Origin: Archangium violaceum
GTDB lineage: Bacteria > Myxococcota > Myxococcia > Myxococcales > Myxococcaceae
DNA: 64,000 bases
Assembly (NCBI RefSeq): GCF_016859125.1
Contig: NZ_CP069338.1
Location: forward strand, 12,031,501-12,095,500
Direction of reading: 5' to 3'
Shown: one piece after another, positions 1 to 7,191 of the stretch
Position numbering within the stretch: position 1 is the stretch's first letter
How the letters are laid out: each line of letters opens with the position of its first letter
Program-made: the position numbers and the translations under genes
Notes under the pieces: generated by a model
Told to the model about the DNA's origin: nothing
Database searches by the model: none
Seen by the model: the letters and a program-made list of their open reading frames with translations, nothing else

Positions 1-366
1 CACCTCGCCGAGCCGGTCCGCCGCCACGTCCGAGGTGGCTCCACGCACCTCGCCCTCGCGCAGGATGACCGAGCGCTCGCCTCCGGGCGAATGCACGCGC
101 ACGACGCCGCTCCAGCGCGCCTGGCTGAGGAAGGCGATGAGGTCCGAGACAGGAAAGCCCGCCGCGTCACCGGAGAGCACCACGCGCGGGGTGGGAAGCG
201 AGCCGCCCTCGGCGGGCGAACGCGAGAAGACGAGCAGGTCCGGAGAGGTCGGCTGCAGCACGTACGAGCCCGTGCGGCCCGCCAGCGCTGGTGGCTGCTG
301 GGTTTGCGTCCCCGGCCGTTCGTCGGGAACGAGTTGGGTGCCGTCGATGCGGAAGCGCTGGCTCAT
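1..366 (-). CDS. DUF4388 (PATAN-type) domain protein, 3' end cut by window
   Basis: An open frame of 122 codons starts at an ATG (complement of 364-366) and runs off the left edge. The N-terminal ~60 residues are low-complexity and Pro/Gln-rich. They are followed by a segment around residues 60-122 (VVLSGDAAGFPVSDLIAFLS, then GVVRVH, RSVILREGEVRGA) that matches the start of the DUF4388 fold, common in myxobacterial signalling proteins. The start lies 7 bases after the stop of the DsbA-like gene, so the two are probably co-transcribed. The function of the domain is unknown, and the missing C-terminus could hold other domains. Confidence 0.6.
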   Translation of the reverse strand, partial: MSQRFRIDGTQLVPDERPGTQTQQPPALAGRTGSYVLQPTSPDLLVFSRSPAEGGSLPTPRVVLSGDAAGFPVSDLIAFLSQARWSGVVRVHSPGGERSVILREGEVRGATSDVAADRLGEV

Positions 367-373
367 GTCACCG

Positions 374-1354
374 TCAGTCAGCGGCCCACGCGTTGTTGTT
401 GGCGCGCCACTCGAGTTCGTCTTCCAGGGTGTGGTTGAGCGTCTCCTCGGAGAGGCCCATCTGCAGGTCGAAGAAACGGCCGTTGAAGAAGAGGCTGGGG
501 GTGCCGCGGATGTTCGCCGCGTTGCCCATCGACTTGTACTTGTCCAGCTCCTTCGCGTAGGTGCCAGCCTGCAGCGCCTTCTGCAGCTCCGCGCCCTTCA
601 GCCCGAGCTTGTTGGCCAGCCCCACGATGGTGGCCTGGGACAGGTTCTGCGCGTTCTCGAAGAGGGCGTCGTGCATCTCCCAGAACTTGCCCTGGTCTCG
701 CGCCCAGAGGACGGCCTGGCCCGCGGGCACCGCGTTGGGGTGCATGGGGAGCGGGAACGGGATGTTGCAGAAGCGCACCTTGGTGGGGTTCTTCTTCGCG
801 AAGGACTCGAGCACCGGGCGGGCCTTGCCGCAGTAGGGGCACTCGAAGTCGGAGAACTCCACCAGCGTCACCGGAGCCTTGGCGTCGCCCGTGCACATGC
901 GCGGATCCACGTCGAACGTCTTCCGGGGCGCGCGAAAGGCGGAGTAGTACTCGGACAGGGCGACGATGATCTCCGAGGCCGGCACTCCGGCGGAGGCCTG
1001 ACGGGCGGCGAGCCGGGCCATGCGTTTGGCGTGCTGGCAGCCGGTGTGGCCCTTGAGGCACTGCCCCAGGGTGTGGGGGCAGCCGCAGTAGCAGAACTCA
1101 TCGGAGAAGACAGTGGACAGCTCGCGCTGCGCGGCGGGCGGCAGCGCGGAGAAATCCATGCCCGGGATGCCAGCGAGGGCGGAAGCTCCCGAGGAGGGCG
1201 CACCGGCCGGGGGCGGCTGGGCCGGGGCCGGAGTGGAGGGCTTCGGCGCGGCGGGCTGGGCGGGGCTGGCCGCCTCGGAGCTCTTGGAGCAGGCGAGGCC
1301 CGTCAGCGCCAGGGTGAGCGCGAGGAGGACACGGTTGCGGCGGTCGGGGAGCAC
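374..1354 (-). CDS. DsbA-like thioredoxin-fold lipoprotein with N-terminal CYCGC segment
   Basis: 326 residues from a GTG start. An N-terminal signal with a lipobox ending at Cys22 (TGLAC) predicts an envelope lipoprotein, followed by a Pro/Ala-rich linker (30-58). Residues 88-106 hold a Cys-rich motif (CYCGC, then two more Cys) of the PCYCGC/CcmH-like kind. Residues ~158-320 are a DsbA-type thioredoxin fold with the redox site CPYC at 172-175 and a late RGTPSLFFNG containing the cis-Pro. It probably oxidises or isomerises disulfides, or passes electrons, in the periplasm. The role of the CYCGC segment is not known to me. The DUF4388 gene follows 7 bases downstream. Confidence 0.8.
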   Translation of the reverse strand: MLPDRRNRVLLALTLALTGLACSKSSEAASPAQPAAPKPSTPAPAQPPPAGAPSSGASALAGIPGMDFSALPPAAQRELSTVFSDEFCYCGCPHTLGQCLKGHTGCQHAKRMARLAARQASAGVPASEIIVALSEYYSAFRAPRKTFDVDPRMCTGDAKAPVTLVEFSDFECPYCGKARPVLESFAKKNPTKVRFCNIPFPLPMHPNAVPAGQAVLWARDQGKFWEMHDALFENAQNLSQATIVGLANKLGLKGAELQKALQAGTYAKELDKYKSMGNAANIRGTPSLFFNGRFFDLQMGLSEETLNHTLEDELEWRANNNAWAAD

Positions 1355-1424
1355 GCGCCGGTCTTAGCCATGCGCGCGAGGCTTGTAAAGCAACCCCGGC
1401 TCTGCCAGGGAGGTGCCCCGCGAT

Positions 1425-2468
1425 ATGCCCAGAATCCTCTTGCTGCACACCGGCGGCACGCTGGGGATGGCCGGTGGCCGGCCGTCCGCGCTGCGCCCCG
1501 CGGCCTTCTTCAAGACGCTCAAGTCCCGCTGCCCGGAGCTCTTCCAGCTCGCCGACATCGAGCTGGAGCTCTTCTCCAACCTGGACAGCTCGGAGATGCA
1601 GCCGGAGCTGTGGAGCCGGCTGGCCGAGCACCTCTACCGCCGGCTGCCGGACTTCGACGGCGCGGTGGTGACGCACGGCACGGACACCCTCGCCCACACC
1701 GCGAGCGCCCTCTCCTTCATGCTGCCGGGGTTGCCCAAGCCGGTGGTGATGACGGGTTCGCAGCGGCCCCTGGGTGAAATCCGCACGGACGCCCGGCTCA
1801 ATCTCATCGACTCGGTGCTCTCCGCCCTCCAGGGCCCGCCCGAGGTGAGCATCTGCTTCGACTCCCACCTCTACCGCGGCAACCGCACCCGCAAGGTGAA
1901 GGTGTCCGAGTACGACGCCTTCGAGAGCCCCAACTTCCCCCTGCTGGGCACACTGGGAGTGGATGCCACCTTCGCTCCCGGTCTGAGACAGAAGGGCCCC
2001 TTCCGCCTGCGCGAGAAGCTGGAATCGCGCGTCTTCCTCCTCAAGGTGTTCCCGGGGCTGGATCCCGCGCTGCCCCTGGCCCTGCTGCCCCATGTGCGTG
2101 GCCTGGTGGTGGAGGCCTATGGCGCCGGGAACTATCCCCTCGACACCCGCCTCGGCCGCTCGCTCCTGCCGCTCTTCCGGGAGGCCCGCGAGCGCGGAGT
2201 GCCGGTGGTGGTGGTGAGCCAGGCCTACCGCAACGGGGTGGACCTCACGCTCTACGAGTCCGGGGCGGCGGCGCTCGCGGAAGGCGCCTCGAGCGGGGGC
2301 GACATGACGCCCTCGGCCGCGCTGGTGAAGCTGATGCAGGGCCTCGCCTACCACCGGGACAGGGAGGCACTGGCCCGCTTCATCCAGACGCCAATTGTCG
2401 GGGAGATGACCGAGCGGGCGCCCGCTGTTCAGGAGACACCGGCCAAAAAGTCGAAGCGCGCGCGTTAA
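1425..2468 (+). CDS. ansA: L-asparaginase (type I-like)
   Basis: Hydrolyses L-asparagine to aspartate and ammonia. The two threonine-containing catalytic motifs are present: HTGGTLGM at residues 8-15 and THGTDT at 83-88. TGSQRP and DARLNL in the middle are also family-typical. The 347-residue length fits cytoplasmic asparaginases and there is no signal peptide. I chose the ATG at 1425 because GGGAGG (1408-1413) is a well-spaced ribosome-binding site; an upstream GTG at 1413 overlaps that site. It is divergent from the DsbA-like gene across ~70 bases. The C-terminal ~20 residues are Lys/Arg-rich and outside the enzyme fold. Confidence 0.88.
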   Translation: MPRILLLHTGGTLGMAGGRPSALRPAAFFKTLKSRCPELFQLADIELELFSNLDSSEMQPELWSRLAEHLYRRLPDFDGAVVTHGTDTLAHTASALSFMLPGLPKPVVMTGSQRPLGEIRTDARLNLIDSVLSALQGPPEVSICFDSHLYRGNRTRKVKVSEYDAFESPNFPLLGTLGVDATFAPGLRQKGPFRLREKLESRVFLLKVFPGLDPALPLALLPHVRGLVVEAYGAGNYPLDTRLGRSLLPLFREARERGVPVVVVSQAYRNGVDLTLYESGAAALAEGASSGGDMTPSAALVKLMQGLAYHRDREALARFIQTPIVGEMTERAPAVQETPAKKSKRAR

Positions 2469-2544
2469 GAGAGACCATCCCTGGGCGTCCGGCTCGAGGC
2501 CTGCTTGCTGGTACCAATCCTCGACCCATAAGATGGGGGGCACG

Positions 2545-3462
2545 ATGTCCGACGAGAAGACCGCCGTCCATTCGATTTCGGACCTGCTGGGGTCAGCCGC
2601 GCCTCAGCAGCAGAGCGCGTACCTCATCGTCATCAGCGCGAAGTCCGCTTCCGGCATCGGCCGGATGTTCAAGCTGGACCGGTCCGAGTCGGTGCTCGGC
2701 CGCAGCGTCGAGGCCCAGTTCCAGGTCGAGGACGATGGCATCTCGCGCAAGCACGCGAAGGTGGTGTCGCTCGGCGATGGCCGCTTCCAGTTGGTGGACC
2801 TGGGCAGCACCAATGGCACGTTCCTCAACGGGCTGAAGGTGAACGCCGCGCCGCTCTACGATGGCGACAAGATCCAGATCGGCTCCAACACGGTCCTGAA
2901 GTTCTCCATCCAGGATCAGCTCGAGGAGGCCTACCAGCGCAGCATCTACGAGTCGGCCACGCGGGACGGCCTGACGCGCCTGTACAACAAGAAGTACTTC
3001 ATGGAGACGCTGCGCAAGGAGTTCGCGTACTGCCTGCGCCACCGGGAGCCCATGTCCCTGGTGATGTTCGACGTGGACTACTTCAAGAAGATCAATGACG
3101 TGTACGGGCACCCGGCCGGCGACTACGTGCTGACGCGCATCGCGCAGCGCGTCAGCGACACCATCCGCACCGAGGATCTGTTCGCGCGCTACGGAGGCGA
3201 GGAGTTCGCCCTCATGCTGCGCGAGTCGGGTGAGGAGCAGGCGCTGTCCTGCGCCGAGCGCTGCCGCCAGGCGGTGGACCGCACGGACTTCATCTTCAGC
3301 GGCACGCCCATCAAGGTGACCATCAGCCTGGGCGTGGCCACGCTGCACGACTCGGACTTCGCGCAGGCGGAGGAGCTGATCTCCGCGGCGGACAAGTACC
3401 TCTACCGCGCGAAGCGGGCCGGCCGGAACCGCGTGGACGGCAAGGCCATCAGCGGTCCGTAG
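2545..3462 (+). CDS. FHA-GGDEF diguanylate cyclase
   Basis: 305 residues. Residues ~30-105 form a forkhead-associated phosphothreonine-binding domain (GRSVEAQF, ISRKHAKV, DLGSTNGTFLNG). Residues ~135-300 form a GGDEF domain with an intact active-site loop GGEEF at 217-221 and the allosteric I-site RTED at 208-211, exactly five residues before it. It should make c-di-GMP from two GTP, with product inhibition, and be steered by binding a phosphorylated partner, plausibly through a Ser/Thr kinase. The ATG at 2545 follows a G-rich ribosome-binding stretch; the in-frame ATG at 2533 is less likely. It converges with a degenerate GGDEF gene 3 bases away. Confidence 0.9.
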   Translation: MSDEKTAVHSISDLLGSAAPQQQSAYLIVISAKSASGIGRMFKLDRSESVLGRSVEAQFQVEDDGISRKHAKVVSLGDGRFQLVDLGSTNGTFLNGLKVNAAPLYDGDKIQIGSNTVLKFSIQDQLEEAYQRSIYESATRDGLTRLYNKKYFMETLRKEFAYCLRHREPMSLVMFDVDYFKKINDVYGHPAGDYVLTRIAQRVSDTIRTEDLFARYGGEEFALMLRESGEEQALSCAERCRQAVDRTDFIFSGTPIKVTISLGVATLHDSDFAQAEELISAADKYLYRAKRAGRNRVDGKAISGP

Positions 3463-3465
3463 GGC

Positions 3466-4380
3466 TCACGTCCCCTCGAACTCCAGCCCCGGCGTCTCCG
3501 CGAGCATCTCCACGCGGTTGCCACCCGCCTCCCGGGCCAGGTCCAGCGAGCCGCGCGCCTGACGCACGAGGTCGGCGAAGGACACCTCCCTCCCCGGAGC
3601 GAGCGCCGCCAGGCCCACGGACACGGTGGGGCGGAGGAGCTGATCATCGAAGGAGAGGCTCGAGCGGGCCACGCGCTCGCAGACGCGGCGCGCCACGGTG
3701 TGGGCCCCGGCCAGGTCCGTGTGCGGCAGCAGCAGCAGCACGTGGTCCGCCGAGTACTGCACCGGGAAGTCCGTGTCCCGCAGCGAGCGCCGGATGGCGA
3801 GCGCCAGCCCTCCGTGGAGCTGCTCTCGCAGCGCGCGGTCCCCCTTCACCGGAAGCGGATCGAAGGCCACCAGCGCGAGCGCCAGGGGCAGGCCGTAACG
3901 CCGCGAGCGCTTCACCTCGACGAAGACGAAGTCCTTGAAGTGCGCGAAGACGTAGAACTGGGTGAGCGGATCCAACAGCCCCTCGCCCGAGGCTCGCACC
4001 GGCTCGGAAGCGGGCGCGGCCCTCCCCTTGCGCACCGGCGTGCCTCGCGAGAGCGTCCGCAGCTTCATCAGCTCGGGCAGGCGCACCTTCAAATCCCTGG
4101 GGGAGACAGGGAGGGGAAGGACGCCATCCGCGAAGCCGGCCTTGCCGTGCGACTCCCCCGCCGCCAACACGAGCGCCTGCGGCAACCGCTTGCGCACCGT
4201 GCGCGCCACCTGCGCCGCCCGCTCCACCGAGGGCCCCAAAACCACCACCTGGGCCCGGCCCGGCTCCTCCTCCCACTCGGCCACGGCGGACACCTCGAGT
4301 CCCGCCTTCTCCAGTCCCTCCTTCAGCTTGCGACGCCCGGCCGCAGCCGGTTCGATGACGAGGGCTCGTGTAATCCTCAT
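3466..4380 (-). CDS. Receiver-like plus degenerate GGDEF protein
   Basis: 304 residues from an ATG preceded by GAGAGGTGG. Residues ~1-110 look like a response-regulator receiver (TRALVIEP start, VVVLGPS near the usual phosphoacceptor strand) but lack a clear phosphorylatable Asp. Residues ~140-295 follow the GGDEF fold (FVEVKRSRRYGLPLALALVA, later GGNRVEM), but the catalytic loop reads QYSADHV instead of RYGGDEF. It should not be a cyclase and may bind nucleotide or act as a partner or scaffold. It is clearly related to the gene at 49412-50350, with which it shares MEVKRSRRY/VEVKRSRRY. It overlaps nothing and converges with the active FHA-GGDEF gene. Confidence 0.72.
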   Translation of the reverse strand: MRITRALVIEPAAAGRRKLKEGLEKAGLEVSAVAEWEEEPGRAQVVVLGPSVERAAQVARTVRKRLPQALVLAAGESHGKAGFADGVLPLPVSPRDLKVRLPELMKLRTLSRGTPVRKGRAAPASEPVRASGEGLLDPLTQFYVFAHFKDFVFVEVKRSRRYGLPLALALVAFDPLPVKGDRALREQLHGGLALAIRRSLRDTDFPVQYSADHVLLLLPHTDLAGAHTVARRVCERVARSSLSFDDQLLRPTVSVGLAALAPGREVSFADLVRQARGSLDLAREAGGNRVEMLAETPGLEFEGT

Positions 4381-4447
4381 GACCACCTCTCCAGACCTCA
4401 AACCATACTGACGTACCTGAAATCTCCGCAAGGGAGCCGAGCGGGCC

Positions 4448-6046
4448 TCAGGGAGGTCTGAACCCCAACCGCACCAGTCCCCGTCGCGCCACGTGCTGGA
4501 CGTGGGAGTCCGGATCCCTGGCCAGGGCCTCGCTGAGCGCGGAGGCGGCGAAAGGGCCGCCCAGGGAGCCCAGGGCCTCCGCCGCGGCCACCCGGACCGA
4601 GGCCACGCCGTCTTCCCGCAGCGTCCGGGCGAGGGGCTTCACGTCCTGGGCGCGGCCGAGCTGCTCCAGCGCACGGGCGGCGGCCTCGCGCACCTGCGCG
4701 TGCTGGGAATCGAGCAGGGCCACCGCGGTCTCCCCCTGCACCCGCTGACGCTGCTGGCCCACCACGCCAAGAGCCGCGACCACCACCTCCGGCGCGGAGT
4801 CCCCGAGCGCGGCACCCACGGCGGCGTCTCCTTCCGGCGAGCGAGGTCTGGCGAGCGCCCGCACCGCCCCCGCCCGCACCAGCGCCTGCGCGTCCCGCAG
4901 GAAGGTGGACAGCACCTGGAAACGGGGCCGGGCACGGCCCTCGCACTCGGCGAGCCACGCGACCGCCTCGCCCCGCACGTCCGCGAGAAGCCGCGTGTCG
5001 TTCGCCACGTCCAGGAGGAAGGGCTCACACCCCTTGTCGGTCGCGGCCACCTCCAACCACACGCGCCGGGTGGCCAGGGGGACCTCGTCCGCACGGATGC
5101 GCCGGCCCGCGACCTCCATCAGGGACAGGCCCTCGGACTCGGCGAGCCCCCGGGCCGCCAACCGGCGCACCGAGACCTCCGTGTCTCCCAGGACCCGCTC
5201 CAGCTCGCGTTGCGCCAGCGGACCATAGGACCGCAGCGACTGCACGGCGGCGCGCCGCTCCGCGACGTCGAGGGAACCGAGCCCCTTGCGCAGCGGCTCC
5301 ATGTCCTGGGAGTAGACGGCGAAGAGCCGGTTGATGAGGACCCGATCCTCCGGCTTCGCCTCCAACACCAGCATCCGACCCACCGAGCCGCCCTGCTTCT
5401 CCGCCACCCGGAGGAGCGCGGAGGCGGCGATCCCATCACCGGATTCGGGGCGGCGGGCCATGGCCTCCAGCAGAACCCGGGCCGGAGCTCGACCCAGGAA
5501 GGTGGCGAGGTGGAGGAGCGCCTCTCCCCGGACCGAGGCCTCCTGCGCGTATACCTCCACCTCCAGGGCATCCCGGATGGCCTCCCGGCGAGCCCAGATA
5601 CGGGCGGCGGCCGCCCCCCCCTTCGCCCCCGCGTCCTTCAGGAAGGAGGCCGTGGACTGGCCCTCCTCGGCGGCGATCCGCGCGGCGGTGAGACAGGCGA
5701 GCACCTCGTCCCTGGCCGGAGCCTCGGCCACCCAGTCCGCCAGGACCCGGCGTTCGAGCAGACCCTGGGCCTTCGCCTGGGCCCTCAGCGCCCCCCACCG
5801 TACCCGCCATTCGGGGTCCGTCAGGGCCGAGCGCAGGGCCGCCCGGGACGCGGGACCGGGCTTCACCCGCGCCAGCTCCAGCACCCAGGAATCGGCGCGG
5901 CCGGAGGTGACGCAGGACTGGCAGACCCGGGTGCGAAGGGACTGGTCCTGCACATGCCGCTGGCAGGACCTCCAGCAACCAATCGCTCCCTGGCCACCAT
6001 GCTGGCCGGCCGACAACAGCAGGACGAGGAGGAGTGCGGGGCTCAC
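4448..6046 (-). CDS. Exported HEAT-repeat protein
   Basis: 532 residues from a GTG start. A short hydrophobic N-terminus ([13 protein letters not shown]) predicts export. A Cys cluster follows within residues ~24-46 (GCWRSCQ and RVCQSC), which could bind metal or form disulfides. From ~60 to the end the sequence is a run of HEAT/armadillo-like helical repeats such as EVREAAARALEQLG-type units (AQVREAAARALEQLG, VASVRVAAAEALGSLG). Such proteins act as binding scaffolds and no enzymatic motif is visible. It is oriented away from rpsU, and its start lies 120 bases from the ribosomal gene. The start is uncertain because no good ribosome-binding site precedes the GTG. Confidence 0.7.
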   Translation of the reverse strand: MSPALLLVLLLSAGQHGGQGAIGCWRSCQRHVQDQSLRTRVCQSCVTSGRADSWVLELARVKPGPASRAALRSALTDPEWRVRWGALRAQAKAQGLLERRVLADWVAEAPARDEVLACLTAARIAAEEGQSTASFLKDAGAKGGAAAARIWARREAIRDALEVEVYAQEASVRGEALLHLATFLGRAPARVLLEAMARRPESGDGIAASALLRVAEKQGGSVGRMLVLEAKPEDRVLINRLFAVYSQDMEPLRKGLGSLDVAERRAAVQSLRSYGPLAQRELERVLGDTEVSVRRLAARGLAESEGLSLMEVAGRRIRADEVPLATRRVWLEVAATDKGCEPFLLDVANDTRLLADVRGEAVAWLAECEGRARPRFQVLSTFLRDAQALVRAGAVRALARPRSPEGDAAVGAALGDSAPEVVVAALGVVGQQRQRVQGETAVALLDSQHAQVREAAARALEQLGRAQDVKPLARTLREDGVASVRVAAAEALGSLGGPFAASALSEALARDPDSHVQHVARRGLVRLGFRPP

Positions 6047-6167
6047 GGAGGGTCCACTTTAGCCCACCCGTTACATCCTTTTCTGAGGGCATCCTTGCGT
6101 TTTCATGCCCGCTGCGTCATATCGGCGCCCCTTACATTTGCAGGCACACGGAAGGAGGTGACAGTCA

Positions 6168-6362
6168 ATGCCCGGCATTCGAGTCAAGGACGGCGAGTCC
6201 ATCGAGAGCGCTCTCAAGCGCTTCAAGAAGGCCACCGAGAAGGCTGGAATCCTCTCCGAGATCCGCAAGCGCGAGCACTACGAGAAGCCTTCCGTGAAGC
6301 GGAAGAAGAAGGCTCTCGCGGCCAAGAAGCGCGCGGTGAAGAAGGCGCGCAAGACGTACTAG
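6168..6362 (+). CDS. rpsU: 30S ribosomal protein S21
   Basis: 64 residues, Lys/Arg-rich, with the S21 pattern: [16 protein letters not shown] at the N-terminus, then [14 protein letters not shown] and a basic tail. It is a small-subunit protein near the anti-Shine-Dalgarno region of 16S rRNA. A near-perfect ribosome-binding site (AAGGAGGTGA, 6151-6160) precedes the ATG. It is first in the rpsU-yqeY-dnaG-rpoD macromolecular-synthesis operon, an order known from many proteobacteria. The gap to yqeY is 88 bases. Confidence 0.96.
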   Translation: MPGIRVKDGESIESALKRFKKATEKAGILSEIRKREHYEKPSVKRKKKALAAKKRAVKKARKTY

Positions 6363-6450
6363 CCGCCCCGTCCGGGAGCTGGGGCCGCGTCAGTCCGGCG
6401 CCCCGGCTCCCGTCCGTGTAGCACCCTTCCCACACATTCTGGAGCCCTGT

Positions 6451-6912
6451 ATGGCCACCGTCAGAGAGCGCATCGATGCCGACCTCAAGGACGCGATGCG
6501 GTCGAAGAACGAGCTGAACACCAGCGTCCTGCGGATGCTCAAGAGCGCCATCAAGTACAAGGAAGTGGAGCCCGGCGCCACCGGCCCTCTCGACGAGGCC
6601 GCCATCCTTCAGGTCATCGGTACCCTCATCAAGCAGCGCCGCGACTCCATCGAGCAGTACAAGACCGGCGGCCGCCCCGAGCTGGCCGAGAAGGAGGAGG
6701 CGGAGATCTCCGTCCTCCAGAACTACCTGCCCAAGCAGCTCAGCCCGGACGAGCTCCGCGCCGAGGTGGAGGCCGCCATCACCCAGGCGGGCGCCAAGAG
6801 CGCCAAGGACATGGGTGCGGTGATGAAGCTCCTCACGCCCAAGCTGCAGGGCCGCGCCGAGGGCCGCGCCATCTCCGAGGAAGTGAAGAACCAGCTCTCC
6901 AAGCTGTCCTGA
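6451..6912 (+). CDS. yqeY: GatB/YqeY-like protein
   Basis: 153 residues, the usual YqeY length. The family core is visible: TSVLRMLKSAIKYKEVE, then IKQRRDSIEQYKTGGR, EISVLQNYLPKQLS and a C-terminal MGAVMKLLTPKLQGRA. It is homologous to the tail domain of GatB, the amidotransferase subunit that recognises tRNA, and a tRNA-linked role has been suggested for the family without a settled function. Its place between rpsU and dnaG is conserved in many bacteria. A 279-base spacer with possible alternative hairpins separates it from dnaG. Confidence 0.93.
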   Translation: MATVRERIDADLKDAMRSKNELNTSVLRMLKSAIKYKEVEPGATGPLDEAAILQVIGTLIKQRRDSIEQYKTGGRPELAEKEEAEISVLQNYLPKQLSPDELRAEVEAAITQAGAKSAKDMGAVMKLLTPKLQGRAEGRAISEEVKNQLSKLS

Positions 6913-6975
6913 GGTCTCTGGCCTCGAACGGCGCCGGGCGGGTCTTGAACTTGCCCGGTCGCTGATCGGCCATTA

Positions 6976-7015
6976 AGGGTAGTCCGGTCGTCTTCCTACC
7001 CACTTTCCCGGGTAG
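6976..7015 (+). promoter_or_regulatory. Two mutually exclusive hairpins upstream of dnaG
   Basis: CTACCC at 6996-7001 can pair with GGGTAG upstream (6977-6982) or with GGGTAG downstream (7010-7015), but not with both. A third stem, CCGGGC/GCCCGG, lies at about 6932-6958. No U-run follows either hairpin, so a simple intrinsic terminator is not supported. Differential expression of rpsU, dnaG and rpoD through the rpsU-dnaG interval is established in E. coli; a switch here is inference. Confidence 0.3.
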
Positions 7016-7191
7016 CTCCGACGCGCCGAAATGGCCCTTCATCTCCACATCGCCCACCCGAGCCGCACCTACATCCGCCGTCCTTCGTGCGGGCGTATCG
7101 CGCATGTCAGGGGAATGACCCATACTCGTCCGCTGGGGCCGGTGCGCGGACCATGGGGGTCCGGCCACGCCGGGCGGAGGGGGTGGCTCTC

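Noticed and set aside
35..1777. Long plus-strand open frame over the DUF4388, DsbA-like and asparaginase genes
   Set aside because: Antisense or out-of-frame to three well-supported genes; composition is Arg/Gly/Ala-rich with no domain.
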